NCBI GenBank assembly: GCA_030490835.1
Contig: CM059971.1
Location: 76,712,224 to 76,776,223, forward strand
Direction: 5' to 3'
Length of the DNA: 64,000 nt
Origin: Annona cherimola
Taxonomy: Eukaryota; Streptophyta; Magnoliopsida; Magnoliales; Annonaceae
Positions 1 through 12,800 of the stretch are shown here, piece after piece (the first letter of the stretch is position 1; each line of letters starts with the position of its first letter). Made by a program: the position numbers and the translations under genes. A model generated the notes under the pieces. It ran no database searches. It was not told where the DNA came from and saw nothing but the letters and a program-made list of their open reading frames with translations.

Positions 1-657
1 TGCGGATGCGCTAAAATTTTAATACATTCATGTGCATTAAAAGGAAATTCTATCATATTACTTTTTAGAAATGTCCTCTTTTTTACTTTTGGACTTCCCT
101 CACCCACGTCAAGTTACCAAAAAAAGGAACCTTGTAATCCAATAGCGGTGTCGATTAACGTGCGCAACCTTCTTTAGTTTTCAATGTTAGGCCAAAATAA
201 AAAAAATGAGCAACGTGCATGGCAAAACGCAGCGCAACTGAGGCAACATTGTAATAAACTGATGTAAATATATCTTAATTTAAAAATATTATAACAGTGT
301 CTCATAAAAAAAATTATAGCAGTGCGGGGACTGTCCATGGCCCAAAATTTCCCACATCACTTGCTGGCGTAAATTTCAAGGAGAACGCATGCCACAGGAG
401 GTGATGTTTGCAAATAATGGTCATGTCCGGCAACGTAGCTGATGTGTGCTTCTTTCACATCACGATTCACGAGGAGATGACCGAGATATTAAAAATATAT
501 ATATTTTTAAAAAAGATTGTTTAAGAGACAACCATTCCTTCGGTATGACTGGGAACAAACTTATACGCAATTGAAATCAGGCAGATAGCTAGGGTTGCGA
601 GCTTAGTTTTGTAAAAATCGATGCAATTAGTTCGTGAATTATCTTATTTAAGTCCTC
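1..657. other. Intergenic, no gene recognised
   Basis: AT-rich sequence without a credible open frame or RNA gene. It may lie within a long first intron of the receptor kinase that is visible from 3826, because that gene's first exon is not in the window. Confidence 0.5.
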
Positions 658-660
658 TTA

Positions 661-1355
661 GAGTGTCTTTGCCAATTACTATGAAATATCAAGTCAAAAT
701 TTTTCAATACAAAACTTTTTACTTTTCATAAGTATCATATTTTTTAATCTTTTTTCACACTTTCTTAGACAACTACCCTACTTTTCAATGATTTCTACAC
801 AACTATTTATAAAATTAACATATCTAGTTTAATTTTATCCTCTTTACTCATCATCATTACTTCTATTAATCACATTTTTTTACGACTTCTTCTTTTCAAA
901 ACTTTTTATCAAAAGTTTTAGGGTAATTTGCATATATACCTACATAGTTTCACTGATATTGTAAATATGCCCACGTAGTTTCACGAAATATATATTACTC
1001 CAACATAGTTTCACCAAAATTGCATATTACTCCTACACCGTTAACTGCCGTTATATTTTTAAAAATGATGAAAATGCTTTCATCTTCATGGGGGTAATAT
1101 GCAATTTTGATGAAACTATGTGGGGTGATATGCAATTCGTGAAACTATGAATAAGGGAATTTTTGTTATTTTTGAAAATATAACGGCAGATATTAACGGT
1201 AATTAGCGGCGTGGGGGGTAATACACAATTTTGGTGAACCTATACGAGGGTAATATGCATTTCGTGAAACTACATGGGTATATCTGCAATTAGCGTCAAA
1301 CTATATGGGTATATATGCAAATTACCCCAAGTTTTATATATTCTCAAACACACTC
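661..1355. mobile_element. Tourist-like MITE, split by a later insertion
   Basis: The element is flanked by TTA at 658-660 and 1356-1358, the target site expected of PIF/Harbinger elements. Its ends read gagtgtctttg and caaacacactc. The body matches the Tourist-like copies at 2078, 24018, 32862, 35763 and 54036. It is interrupted at 921-1328 by a foldback element, and the MITE sequence resumes directly after it. Confidence 0.75.
921..1328. mobile_element. Foldback (long inverted repeat) MITE
   Basis: The 408-bp element begins gggtaatttgcatatatac and ends with the near complement of this. Each arm contains several spaced copies of a 'gtttcac...gcatattac' type motif, so the arms are long and internally repetitive. 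It is flanked by aagtttta at 913-920 and 1329-1336, an 8-bp target duplication. It sits inside the Tourist-like MITE 661-1355. The superfamily is not certain; an 8-bp duplication would fit hAT. Confidence 0.75.
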
Positions 1356-1372
1356 TTAGTCTTACCCTGTTT

Positions 1373-1688
1373 CGACAACTTGGTTGTATCTCGGTTAGCC
1401 AGTCAAGTTGAACGCGTACGGTCATAGGAGAGCTTTTGTTGGGAGCCTTGTTTCCAAAAATGCTAAGCGAAAGTTTGTTGTCTCTCTTAAAAATATTTAA
1501 GAGCATGAGGTCTTCTTATTAGAAATTGTAAAAATATTATAGAGCTTCATTGTAATACAAATTAAGAAAAGTGTTAAATATACCCCTACAAAAGAGGTCT
1601 TCTTATTACAAATTATAAGAATGTCTTAGAGTTTCATGGTAATATCAATTGAGATGAATATAAAATAAACTCTAATAAAAAAAACCCC
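1373..1688 (+). mobile_element. SINE with 13-bp target duplication
   Basis: The insert is bracketed by tcttaccctgttt at 1360-1372 and 1689-1701 and ends in an A-rich tail after 'aactctaataaaa'. The 3' part contains a segment of about 90 bp twice (from about 1507 and 1597). Its 3' end resembles those of the SINEs at 2634, 26959 and 30121. The 5' head is diverged and no clean A box was recognised. Confidence 0.65.
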
Positions 1689-2077
1689 TCTTACCCTGTT
1701 TGAGGGGAACACATCAATGACCAGATCCCCTCGCTTCTGACTTGTCAAAGTCTAGCCCATCAAATACTCGGATTGGGTAGTTATGGTTCAAAGTTGACGT
1801 TCCTTTTTATTTTATTCTCAAAAGCTTTTGTCATACTCTATTTTTAGTTGACTTGATTTTAAATATGTCCTACCTTATTTTTTAAGGTTGGTTCAATTCT
1901 GATTTTAGGTTTTAAGTCAGTTCTTTAAAATAAATTTTATATTATATTTGAAAATCATAATTTTATTATAAATCTTACTTAAAAGTCTATGATTAAGATG
2001 ATAATAATATAGAATTTGAAATATATTTATTAAATATATATTGAATAATAGATAAATTAAATAAGTTTCTATATTTA

Positions 2078-2358
2078 GGATGTGTTTGGGAATGGATAAA
2101 ACTTTTGATGAAAAGTTGTAGAGAGTAGAAGTTGTCAAATGATTTGATATGATAGAGGTAATGATGAGGAATAAATAAGATAAAGTTGAAATAGATAGGT
2201 TAGTTGTGTTGGTAGTTGTTTAAAAATGATTGAAAAGTAGGGTAGTTGTATAGAAAAATGTGAAGAAATTATTAAAAAATAGAGTATTTGTGAAAAGTGA
2301 AAAGTTTTAGATTGAAAAGTTTTAACTTGACAACTTTCACTTGTTACCAAACACACCC
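2078..2358. mobile_element. Tourist-like MITE
   Basis: A 281-bp element with ends ggatgtgtttggg and ccaaacacaccc, flanked by TTA at 2075-2077 and 2359-2361. The TIR and the TTA target site are typical of Tourist/PIF-Harbinger MITEs. It has no coding capacity. Confidence 0.85.
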
Positions 2359-2633
2359 TTAAAGAATATATTTATATCTTTTAATATAAAAATATTTCAT
2401 AAAATATATATTGAATATATATCAGTAATTCGGGTCTTTTTGGATACTTGCACTTTGGAACCTACTATACTTTAATTGAAACGGGTTTTTTTTTTTTACT
2501 TAAAATCTATCCTACCCTGTAAGTATAAAATTAAGAACCTATTTTACTCATTTTAGCGTACTCAATAAGTTAACTCATAAATATCCTACCAAAATTACAC
2601 CTCTACACTTGGCACTCAAAACAAGGGCTTGTC

Positions 2634-2851
2634 ATCAATTGGATGGTATCCCGGTTGGTTATGGATGTGGGCATAGATGCCCGTAACATGAGTTTGACTC
2701 CCCGTGTAGTAGATTTGATAGTGGTAACTTGTTGTCTCCCCTATAAATAGGTAAGAACTTATTGTCGTGGGAGTTTGTTGTTTTCTCTCATATAGATTAG
2801 TGAGGTTGATTGTAATATAAAATGAAATGTAACTTATACAATCAATAGAAG
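2634..2851 (+). mobile_element. tRNA-derived SINE with target duplication
   Basis: A 218-bp insert flanked by aagggcttgtc at 2623-2633 and 2852-2862. It contains a B-box-like stretch (gagtttgactcc) about 60 bp from the 5' end, preceded by a tRNA-like head. Its 3' end (ttgattgtaatat...) is shared with the SINEs at 1373, 26959 and 30121. It is an intergenic, non-coding retroposon. Confidence 0.75.
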
Positions 2852-2862
2852 AAGGGCTTGTC

Positions 2863-3825
2863 TGAGTTCAAAGTTCAAACCCTATCAAATGACCAATTTT
2901 AAAATATTTAAAAAAAAAAATTGTAAAATTTATTGTGTTACACGCACACAAAACTACTATAGATATTGTTCAAATCTTCAAATACAACATAAATCTTTTT
3001 CAATCTTTTCCAAAATTTCCATGAATTCCTTTTCAATGTTGGAAGAGAATATTTCTTCCAAAGCCTTAAAAAAATGTAATTTGTTTTATTATTTTTTCAT
3101 ATACTTTTAGTAATAATAATGCAAACAAAGAAGATTTCCTACTGCTATGTAGATTGCTATTCTATTGGTTTTTTTTTTTTCTCAAATTTTTTAAATATCC
3201 AAGTCATGCATCATGCATGTTCTCCTCTAGAAATATCGATATGATATGAAAAGCTATTTAATCAAATATATATATATGTCTATCTATCTATAGAGAGTGC
3301 AAGTGCATATAAATATTATGGATTAAAACAAAATGCATGACTTGGATCTTTTTTTTAAAAAAGTTAAGAAGTGGGAAACCTAAGGGATTGCAATCTGCAT
3401 CAAGTTCTATACTAGCAAAGCTCCTCTTTTATGTGCAGTTTGGGGAATGGTAAATTTTGGTAGGATTTAGGATAGTATGGGAAGTGAAAAAGGTAATATT
3501 TTCAAAATTGGATGATTGAGAAAACATAAAAGGGATAGAGTTGGAATAAATAAGGCATTTGTAAGAAAAAATGAATGAAATATAGAAATAAAGTTGAAAA
3601 AAAAATATAGAATTGTTGGATAGTTAAATCATTTATAGGAGAATATATATGAAGTAGAAAAACCATGAATGTTGATTACCAATGGTGCCCTTAATCACGT
3701 ACTAATTTCAATCATCAAATTGTAAAGGCTTGCATCAAGCAGTTCATACGTTTCTGTTGGCTGTTGCCAATTAAGGATCATCATTAAACACTAACAAATT
3801 TTTTTATTTTATCATTGTCAATTAG
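2863..3825. other. Region 5' of the first visible kinase exon
   Basis: AT-rich sequence ending in a splice acceptor (attag at 3821-3825). I searched it for a short signal-peptide exon ending in a phase-1 donor, comparable with 37230-37347, and found none. A weak MITE-like stretch lies at about 3430-3700. The region is most simply an intron. Confidence 0.5.
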
Positions 3826-6800
3826 TGGAAACGCTTAAGAGAATTGCAAATAAACTGGAGATGAAGGGCTGGGATTTCAATGTAAGTCCATGCAGCGGGA
3901 ATGGCGGGTGGGTCAACATTGTACGAGTCTACATAAGGAGCAACGTCACGTGCGACTGTTCTTACAATAGCTCAACCGTTTGCCATATCAAAGTCATGTA
4001 TGCATTTCCATTTTTTCCTCGTCCATTCATTTACCTCTTTCCAATTCTACTCTGAATCTTGAAATCTTGTATTTAAAAATGGACTTGTGAATTTCATTAA
4101 AAAAAATGGACTTGTGAAATTGACCCAAGCAGAGAGTTGAAGGGACAGAACCTGACTGGAGTACTGCCAGGAGAGTTTGCTGATTTGCCTTACCTGGAAC
4201 AGTTGTGAGTGAGCATGGCATGTGTTTGTTTGTTTGCTTGCTTGTTTTTGGGCTGGCGTTTTGCTGCTATATGAATTCATCTTGGTGTCTTTTGATTGCA
4301 TTTGACAACAGAGATCTCACATTTAACTCCTTGACCGGAACAATACCTGCAAGATGGGCTTCCCTGCCACTCACTCACATGTAAAAGCAATGCCATCTCC
4401 TATTAGTTACTATTCTGAAATGTTATCTTACACCATTTATATTTCTAAAGTAATAAGTCATGGAATGCAGGTCTATTTTGGGAAATCGCATAACTGGAAC
4501 TGTGCCCGAAGAATTTGGCAACATTCCCACCCTCACGTCAATGTATGCTGATCGTGCTGCAAGTAAATTCAGATTCGTGGGTAATTATGCAGATCAGTTG
4601 CATTTTGGTTGCAAGTAACATTTGTTAAAAACATGGGCGCATGGCAGGGTGCTGGAAGATAACATGATTGAAGGATCGTTTCCTCCAGAGCTTGGAAATT
4701 TGCGCAACTTGCAAAGATTGTGAGTTTCCTATTCTCAGAACAAGTTCTTATTTGACAATCCAGACGATAATTGTTGCCGTGAATGTGTGCCTTTTGGTAT
4801 CCAAACCACATCATTCTGCTTTCTTCATGGGGTTTATCTGAGTGCTCAATTTGATTGGATTGAATTAAAGCTGCATATGGGAAAAAAACCTACTTTAAAT
4901 TGTTCTGATGGTAATTTATAGGATCTGAGATCTATTAATAGGGTTGTGTATGAGCATTATTAGTCTGAGTCTCTTTTAATTGTTTTCATTTAATAACAGT
5001 TAATAATTGGATTTTGGAATGGTTTTGTTCATTTAGGTGGGCGGCTTGGCTAGCTTGAAAAAGCAGTTTTGCTAGATCAAAGTAGCAGATTAGATCATTA
5101 GTTGTAGCATTTTGGACCCAAAATTGACGATCCTATCAGCAACCTTTCCAAAAATAAGAGATTTCCCTTATTGCCATTCCCAAGATTGAATAAACCGTGA
5201 GAGGTGGCACGTCGGGGCACTATAATTTATTAGTGCCATGGTGTTCCTTGTAAACAACGTGTTCATTGAGAAATGAGGGAGGGTTGCTAAGGTGTTTCCT
5301 TATAAATGACTGAAGCGTGACTATGGTGAGAAATGATAGAGGGCTTGCTTAGGAGTTTCTCTAGAAATGTTGCATTGGAGCCCCAGGTGTAGTTAGAAAT
5401 AGGCAAGAATTTCAGGGGTATTTTCTTAAAAGCAACACACCCAACAACATCTAGTTGTGATGAAGTGGATAAAGGTTTTCCTTTTTTTACGACATCCTAG
5501 ACATACTTGGGAGAGGAAGGTAGTCCAAAAACACTAAGTTTGCTTTGACTATCAAATTTTGGAACTCTTTCAAGAAAAAAGTACAAAGTTAGTGAATATT
5601 ATCAGAAGAAAAAGAATAAATGTACTTTGTTTTTAAAAGAATAAATGGAAAGGAGTGAAGGTTAGAGAGGTTAATGGGTATCAATTATGGTATGTACGAT
5701 AAGATGTAGATAGAAATAGTATAGGGATGTTTATGGGCCACATTTGTTGAAAAACATATATTTATGTGTAAATTATGAAAAATGTTTAGATTTATTCACA
5801 TACATTAGAATGTAATGATACTTTATAGAATTATTTATCCACATAAAAATGATATTTCAAATGATTTAGATGTTGAAAATACAACTTTAAAAATGATATT
5901 TAGTGTTAAACCATTTTATTATGTTGATTTTCAATAAAGCCCATGCACGGTGATATTAAACAAATAAAAGAGTTTTCAAAATACTATAAATGATGTCAAA
6001 TACAATAGATGAAATATATTTTCAATCAACCATTAAGATTTTAAATATGGAGAGGGTTACATAGAAAAAGAGTTTCATAGAAACGAGACTATATATATAA
6101 AGAAAAAGATAAACTAAAAATAATATATTTTAAAAATTAAATGGAGAAATTTGAAGGGTGCTAGAATAAAATTTTTTAATAAAAGAATGATAGAAAAAAG
6201 AACATGAGATGTAAAAGAAGTTGAAATAAAATCAATGTAGAGCAAATGATAGAACACATTAAAAGAGTTAGTCAAAGTATTCTATGAGTACCTAAAAATG
6301 ATAAATTGATACACAAAAAAACTTAGTGGCAGAACTAGGATATTGAGAAGGCTACAAATGACAAATAAGAGAAATTTAAGAAATAACATGCTAATGAAAA
6401 AATGATATAAACCTACAACAATATAAACTATTCAAAAAAAAATATTAAAAAGAGTTATAAGCAAAGCTAAATACAAATTTTTATTAATTTATATGGTAGA
6501 TTAGGAATTAGACAATGAGAAAAGAATGTATTTAAGTTTTTGAAACTTAGAGAAAATAATTAGAGAAAATAAAGGTAAAGATTTAAACATGTTATATTAA
6601 AAGCGAACATCCAAGAGTTTTAGTAAAATATGATAAATTAAAGAAAAATGAAAAACTTATTTCTATAGTTTATTAAATAGTGATCCATCAGAATATTTAA
6701 GATTAGATGATGATTCAAATGTAAAAGAAGATAGGAACATCATTTATTTTTTCAAAAATTTAAATCTTTGTAGTAGAAGAAGCCCTAAGAAGAATGAGAA

Positions 6801-9800
6801 TATGAAAAATATTAAGTCAATTGAAGCATGGAAGTACATGAGAGAGAGGTAAAAAATTGATTAACAAACTTCTTTAATATAGGAATAAAGTTAGTGGGAA
6901 ATGAATAGAACAAAAGCACTATAATACTAATATATAAAAAAGAGAGAGATTTAAAATTGTGCAAGTTATCACGGAATAAAATATTAAGTTATACGATAAA
7001 GTGGTGTGAAAGGGAGGTTTGAATAAAGAATAATTGGAGAAGCAAATGTCTTCAAAAATCTATTTGGTTTTATGTTAAGAAGATCAACTACTGAAGTCAT
7101 CTTCTTACTACACAATAATTTGAGAAGTGTAGATAGAAGGAAAAAAAACATACATATTATTTTTGTTGATTTAGAAAAAGTATATGATAAGGCTTGAAAA
7201 ACCTTGCCAGTAAGAGTTTCTATCTTACTATTGGTCCCAAGCCCCGAAAAAAAAAGTAGGAGTTGGTATGTCAGGCTGGCAGCTGGTGCTATTAAAAATC
7301 ACCGCCGCATCTCTTATAGATTCTAAAAATATACTAAAAGTTGTTAATGCTAGGGCGTCCCCTGTAAGCGACACGCTGCGACGAAACCCTGCTGTAGTGA
7401 AAAATGGGCAAGGGTTGCCAGGGTGTTTCCCCGGAAGTGACGCGCCACAATAACGTCCGGTTAAGGCGAAAAGTCGGCAAAGGTTCTCATGCCTTTATGA
7501 ACGTGGTCAAGGGAAAAAGGTGGTACCAAAACATAAAATCCGATTTGCCTCATGGGATGTCGGGACTCTTTCAGGAAAAAGTATGGAAGTAGTAGATGAT
7601 ACAAGAAAGAGAAGAATTAATATAGCATGTCTTCAAGAGACTAGGAGGAAAGGAGAGAAAACTAAAGAAATTAATGGATTCAAATTATGGTACATAGGAA
7701 AGGATAGTAACAAAAATGATATAGGGATAGTAGTAGATAACAAATTCATAAATAAATTGTAGATGTCAATAGAGTAAATGATAAAATTATTCAAATAAAA
7801 CTTGTGTTAGGTATAGAGGTTATAAATATGATTAGTGCTTATGCACCATAAGTAGGATTAGATGATAGAATCAAGAAACAATTTTAGGATGACTTAGATA
7901 GTGTAATGCAAAAGATACCTAACTAGGAAAAGGTTGTGATAGGTGGAGATTTAAATGGACATGTAGGAAAGGAAAAATGTAGGATATGAGAGAAGTCATG
8001 AAGGTTTCAACTTTGAAATAAAGAATGAAATGGGAAATGACATTTTGGACTTTGCTATAGCATATGATTTAGTTATAGCAAATACCTTATTTCAAAAACG
8101 AGATGAACACTTGATAACTTTCAAGAGTGGGACCAATTCTAGACAAATAGATTTCTTCCTTATAAGAAAATTGGATAGATCCCTTTTTATTAATTGTAAG
8201 GTTATCCCGGATGAGAGTTTAGCGATGCAGCATAGATTATTAGTAATAAATATATATACTCAAAAAGAGTAAACCAAAAAAAGCAATATAATTCCAAAAA
8301 TTAAATGGTGGAATTTAAAGGGAAATAAGATTAAACTTTTTAGTAAAAGAATGATAGAAGAAGAAAAATAGGACACACAAAAAGATGGAGTAAAATCAAT
8401 GTGAGATAAAATGACAACTAACATAAAAGAAGTAGGACAAAGGATTGTAGGTATATATATAAAAATCGTAAATCCTGACATAGGGAAACTTGGTGGTGGA
8501 ATGAGAACGTTCAAAAAGCTATAAATGCTAAACAAGAAACGTTTAGAACATGACAGAAAAATAAAAATGATACAAACTTACAACAATACAAACTATCAAA
8601 AAAAGCTACGAAAAAGATTATTAGTGATGTTAAATACAAAACTTATGACAACTTATATGATAGATTAGGAACTAGACAAGGTGAAAATAATATTTTTAAG
8701 TTGGCTAAATTAAGAGAAAATAAAGGCAAAGATTTAACACATGTTAGATGTATTAAAAGTGAAGACCAATGAGTTCTAGTCAAAGATGATGATATTAAAG
8801 AAAAATGGAAAACTTATTTTTATAATTTATTAAATAATACTCCACACAAACATTTAACATTAGATGTTAGTTTAAACAGAGAAGAAAATAGGAATATCAA
8901 TTATTTCCCAAAAATTCGAATATCCGAAGTAAATGAAGCTATAAGGAAAATGAAAATAAGAAAATTTTTAGGCCCAAATAATATACCAATTGAGGCATGG
9001 AAGTGCATAGGAGATATAGGTACAACATGGTTAACAAATTTCTTTAATAAGATTATAAAAACAAAGTTAATACCAAGTGAATGGAGGAAAAACATTATAG
9101 TTCCAATCTATAAAAATAAGGGAGATATTCAAATTGTGTAAATTATCGTGGAATAAAAGTAATGAGTCATATTATGAAATTATGGGAAAAAGTAATTGAA
9201 TATAGACTAAGACGGGAAACTAATGTATCTAAAAATCAATTTGGTTTTATGCCAGGAAGATTAACCACTAAAGTTATTTTCTTACTTAGACAACTATTTG
9301 AAAATTATAGGGAAAAGAAAAAGAACTTATACATGATTTTTATTGATTTAGAAAAAGCATATGATCGAGTACCAAGAAAGTTAATATGACAAGTGATAAA
9401 AAAGAAAGGAATTAATAACAGATACATTGATATTATTAAAGATATGTAAGAGGGGACTGTTACAAATGTGAAGACCATTAGTGGAGATACTAATATTTTC
9501 CCAATTAAAATAGGTTTACATCAAGGCTCAACCTTGAGTCCTTACCTTTTTACCTTAGTAATAGATGAAATTACTAGACATCTCCAAGAAAAAGTACCTT
9601 GGTGTATGTTATTTGCAGATGACATTGTTCTAATAGATGAAACTAAAGAATGACTAAATTTAAAATTGAATAGGTAGGTAGATGCTTTAGAATCTAATGG
9701 TTTTAGAATTAGTCGCACAAAAACCGAATATATGAAATGCAATTTTAACAATAGTGAGAACCCGGATGAAAAACCAATTAAGATTTTAGATCAAGTAGTA

Positions 9801-12800
9801 ACAAAAACTAATCACTTCCGGTACCTAGGATCAATAATTCAAGAGAACGTGAAAATTGAGAAAGGCATTATACATAGAATTCAAGCAGGATAGAAGAAAT
9901 GTTGAAGTGCGTCAGGAATTTTATATGACCGTCGAGTTCCAATCAAACTAAAAGGAAAATTTTGTAAGACTGCGATTAGACCTGCTATGCTTTATGGGGC
10001 AGAATGTTGGGCAATTAAAGAACAACATATACAAAAAATGAGCGTAGCGGAAATGAGAATGTTAAGGTAGATGAGTGGTAAAACAAGAAAAGATAAAATT
10101 AGAAATGAAAGAATTCGAGACAACTTAAAAATGAGACCAATTTGTGATAAAATGAGAGAAAATGGATTAAGATGGTTTGATCATGTTAAAAGGAGGCCTA
10201 AAGTAGCGCCCGTTAGGAGAACAAAGTTTATCCAAGTAGAAAGTGGCAGAAGAATGAGAGGAAGATCCAAAAAAAATGGACGCAAGTAATTAAACAAGAT
10301 TTAAAAATATTATAAATTACAGAAAATTTAGTCTTAAATCGCCAAGAATAGCGCTACAGAATCCATGCAGCCGACCCCAACTAAGTGAGAAATGGCTTAT
10401 GATGATTATGATATGATAAGGATTGAAAAAAATTATACGAATGATGCTAAAAAAAAAAGAATTCCCAACAGATAATTGATGTTATTAAAATACGTATGAG
10501 AGGGCTATAATAAATGTGAAGACCGTGAAATGGAGATACGAGTGATTTTTCAATTACAATATGTTTGTATCAAGGTTAAACCTATGAATAAATTTACTAG
10601 ACATTTACAAGAAGAAATACCTTGATGTATGTTACTTGTAGATGATAGAGTCTAAATAGATGAAAGGAGAGGAGTAAACTTGAAAACTAAATAAGTAGAA
10701 AGATGTTATAAATTTTAATGATTTTAGAATTAATTGAACAAAAATTGAATATATGGAATACAACTTTAATAGTAGCGACTAGTTAGATGAGGAATCAATT
10801 AAGATTTGGGACTAAGTAGTACCAAGAACAAAAGCTGATAACTTTTGGATAGTTCAAGAAAATGTAGAAATTGAGAAAGGCACTGTAAATAGAATCCAAG
10901 CATGATAGAAGAAATGATACAGCTTCAGGAATTTAGGTGTCCATCAAAAGTCCAAACAAAATAAAAGACTTTTTTGTAAGATTACAATTAGACCACCTAT
11001 GCTATATGGGCAGAATGTTGGGAAGTTGAAAATACACACACACACACACACAGAGAACGGTTATAGCAAAAGTGAGAATGTTGAGTTAGATGAGTCATAA
11101 AATAAGGAAACAAGTAATCTAAAATAATCTAAAGGTGAAGCCTATTGGGTAGTAAACTGAGGAATGTAGATTAATGTGATTTGGGCGTGTTAAACGGAGG
11201 CTTGAAATGACACTGATTAGTAAAGTTGTGTTTATTTAACTAGAAGATAGCAAAAGAATGAAGGAAAGCATAAAAAAATGTGGATAGAAGTAGCATTTAT
11301 CATGCATTTTTCAAAACCAGAAATCTGTTTAGATTTTGGAAAAGAAAGTGAAATTCTATAAGAGGATTAAAATTTATACAAGGAGCATAAAGGAGAAGCA
11401 ATGACATTAGTAGGAGAAGTGATGTCGGCTATGAAGTAAAAGATAAACTTAATAGCCATACAATAGTCCTTTTTCATAGAAGTATATGCATTGATAGGGA
11501 AACAAAGGGGTCGTTATAGATATTCAGAGACTAGTAAAATTATATTAAAATGAAGAGGAGAAAAAAGGCCTTCGTATATGTGGATCGGGCTGAGAACGTT
11601 ATTCATACCACAAGATTTATTTGTTTTAACATGATAGATAATCCCAAATAGCTTTAAACTGAAAGAAATCTTATTAATTGGACAAACTTGTCTCAATTAC
11701 AACTGTATAAGATATATGGCAAACTCCACTAAAGATATACCGAAATAAAGCTTCAGGCTACTTGACTTCCTACATTGACTTTGACTTTAACTTTAACTTG
11801 CCCAAAAATCCTGCAAAAGCCAGAACATTGTATAGTGAGCTCAATGCCAGTAAGTTTAGAAAAGAAGGCTTTTGAATATCTTATGCGTTACTTGAATTCT
11901 TTTTTATTTTTTAATTAAACCAACCAAACAATGGTCAGTTGAACTTGCCGTCATAAGGGCAATTATTGTTTAAACAAAGAAGTTGAGACAAGTGCATGTA
12001 TAGTTCATTTCATATGCTATTTTTATATTGCTAGTTCGGTACATGCTTTATTCCTTGCCACGTGATTGCGGATCTGCCGACTACTTTTTTTGTCACATTT
12101 GCACACTATTACATGTTGTCCCTTACCATCCTATCACACATTTGTTTATAGTATCAGCTACTGGCTGATGTCAAAATATTTTGGTGAATATTGTTTACTT
12201 GAGCAGCCTTGCTTCGGCAAACAACATCAGCGGACCACTGCCTGCCACATTCAGCAAGTTGACAAACTTGACTCTTTTGTATGTTGATTCTAAATCATGT
12301 ATTTTAACTTCATTTTGGATGTTTTATGGCCTCACGTTGATGTCCCTTTTTCTCAGTACAATAGATGGGAATCCTATCTCAGGGAAGATTCCTGATTTCA
12401 TCGGGAACTGGAAGCAGATTGAAAGACTGTAAGAAAATAATCTCTTCTATTTATAGGAAAACCATCTTCTGTATGTGACATTTAAATAAATTATAATTTA
12501 ATCCATTTCAAATTTTCAGAGATATGCAAGGCACATCCATGGAGGGACCAATCCCCAACAATATTTCTCTCTTGACAAATTTAAAACAACTGTGAGAAGG
12601 CTTCCCCACACTCAATTCGAACTTTGATCTTATCGCAGAATAATAATGAATATATGTTCCATGCCACTGGATCTGGTATTTTGCATTTTTTAGGAGGATA
12701 TCAGACCTGAAAGGATTGAATTCGAGGTTCCCTCCCTTAGAAGGGATGACACAATTGCAGATATTGTGAGTTGAACGGACATGCTCATTTCCTTGATATT

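Noticed and set aside
3825..4055. Frame starting at 3825 as a separate small gene
   Set aside because: It would need a GTG start and reads through a splice donor. It is exon 2 of the receptor kinase.
7520..10289. A 'craniofacial development protein 2-like' gene
   Set aside because: The endonuclease and RT domains, broken frames and target duplication show it is an RTE retrotransposon.
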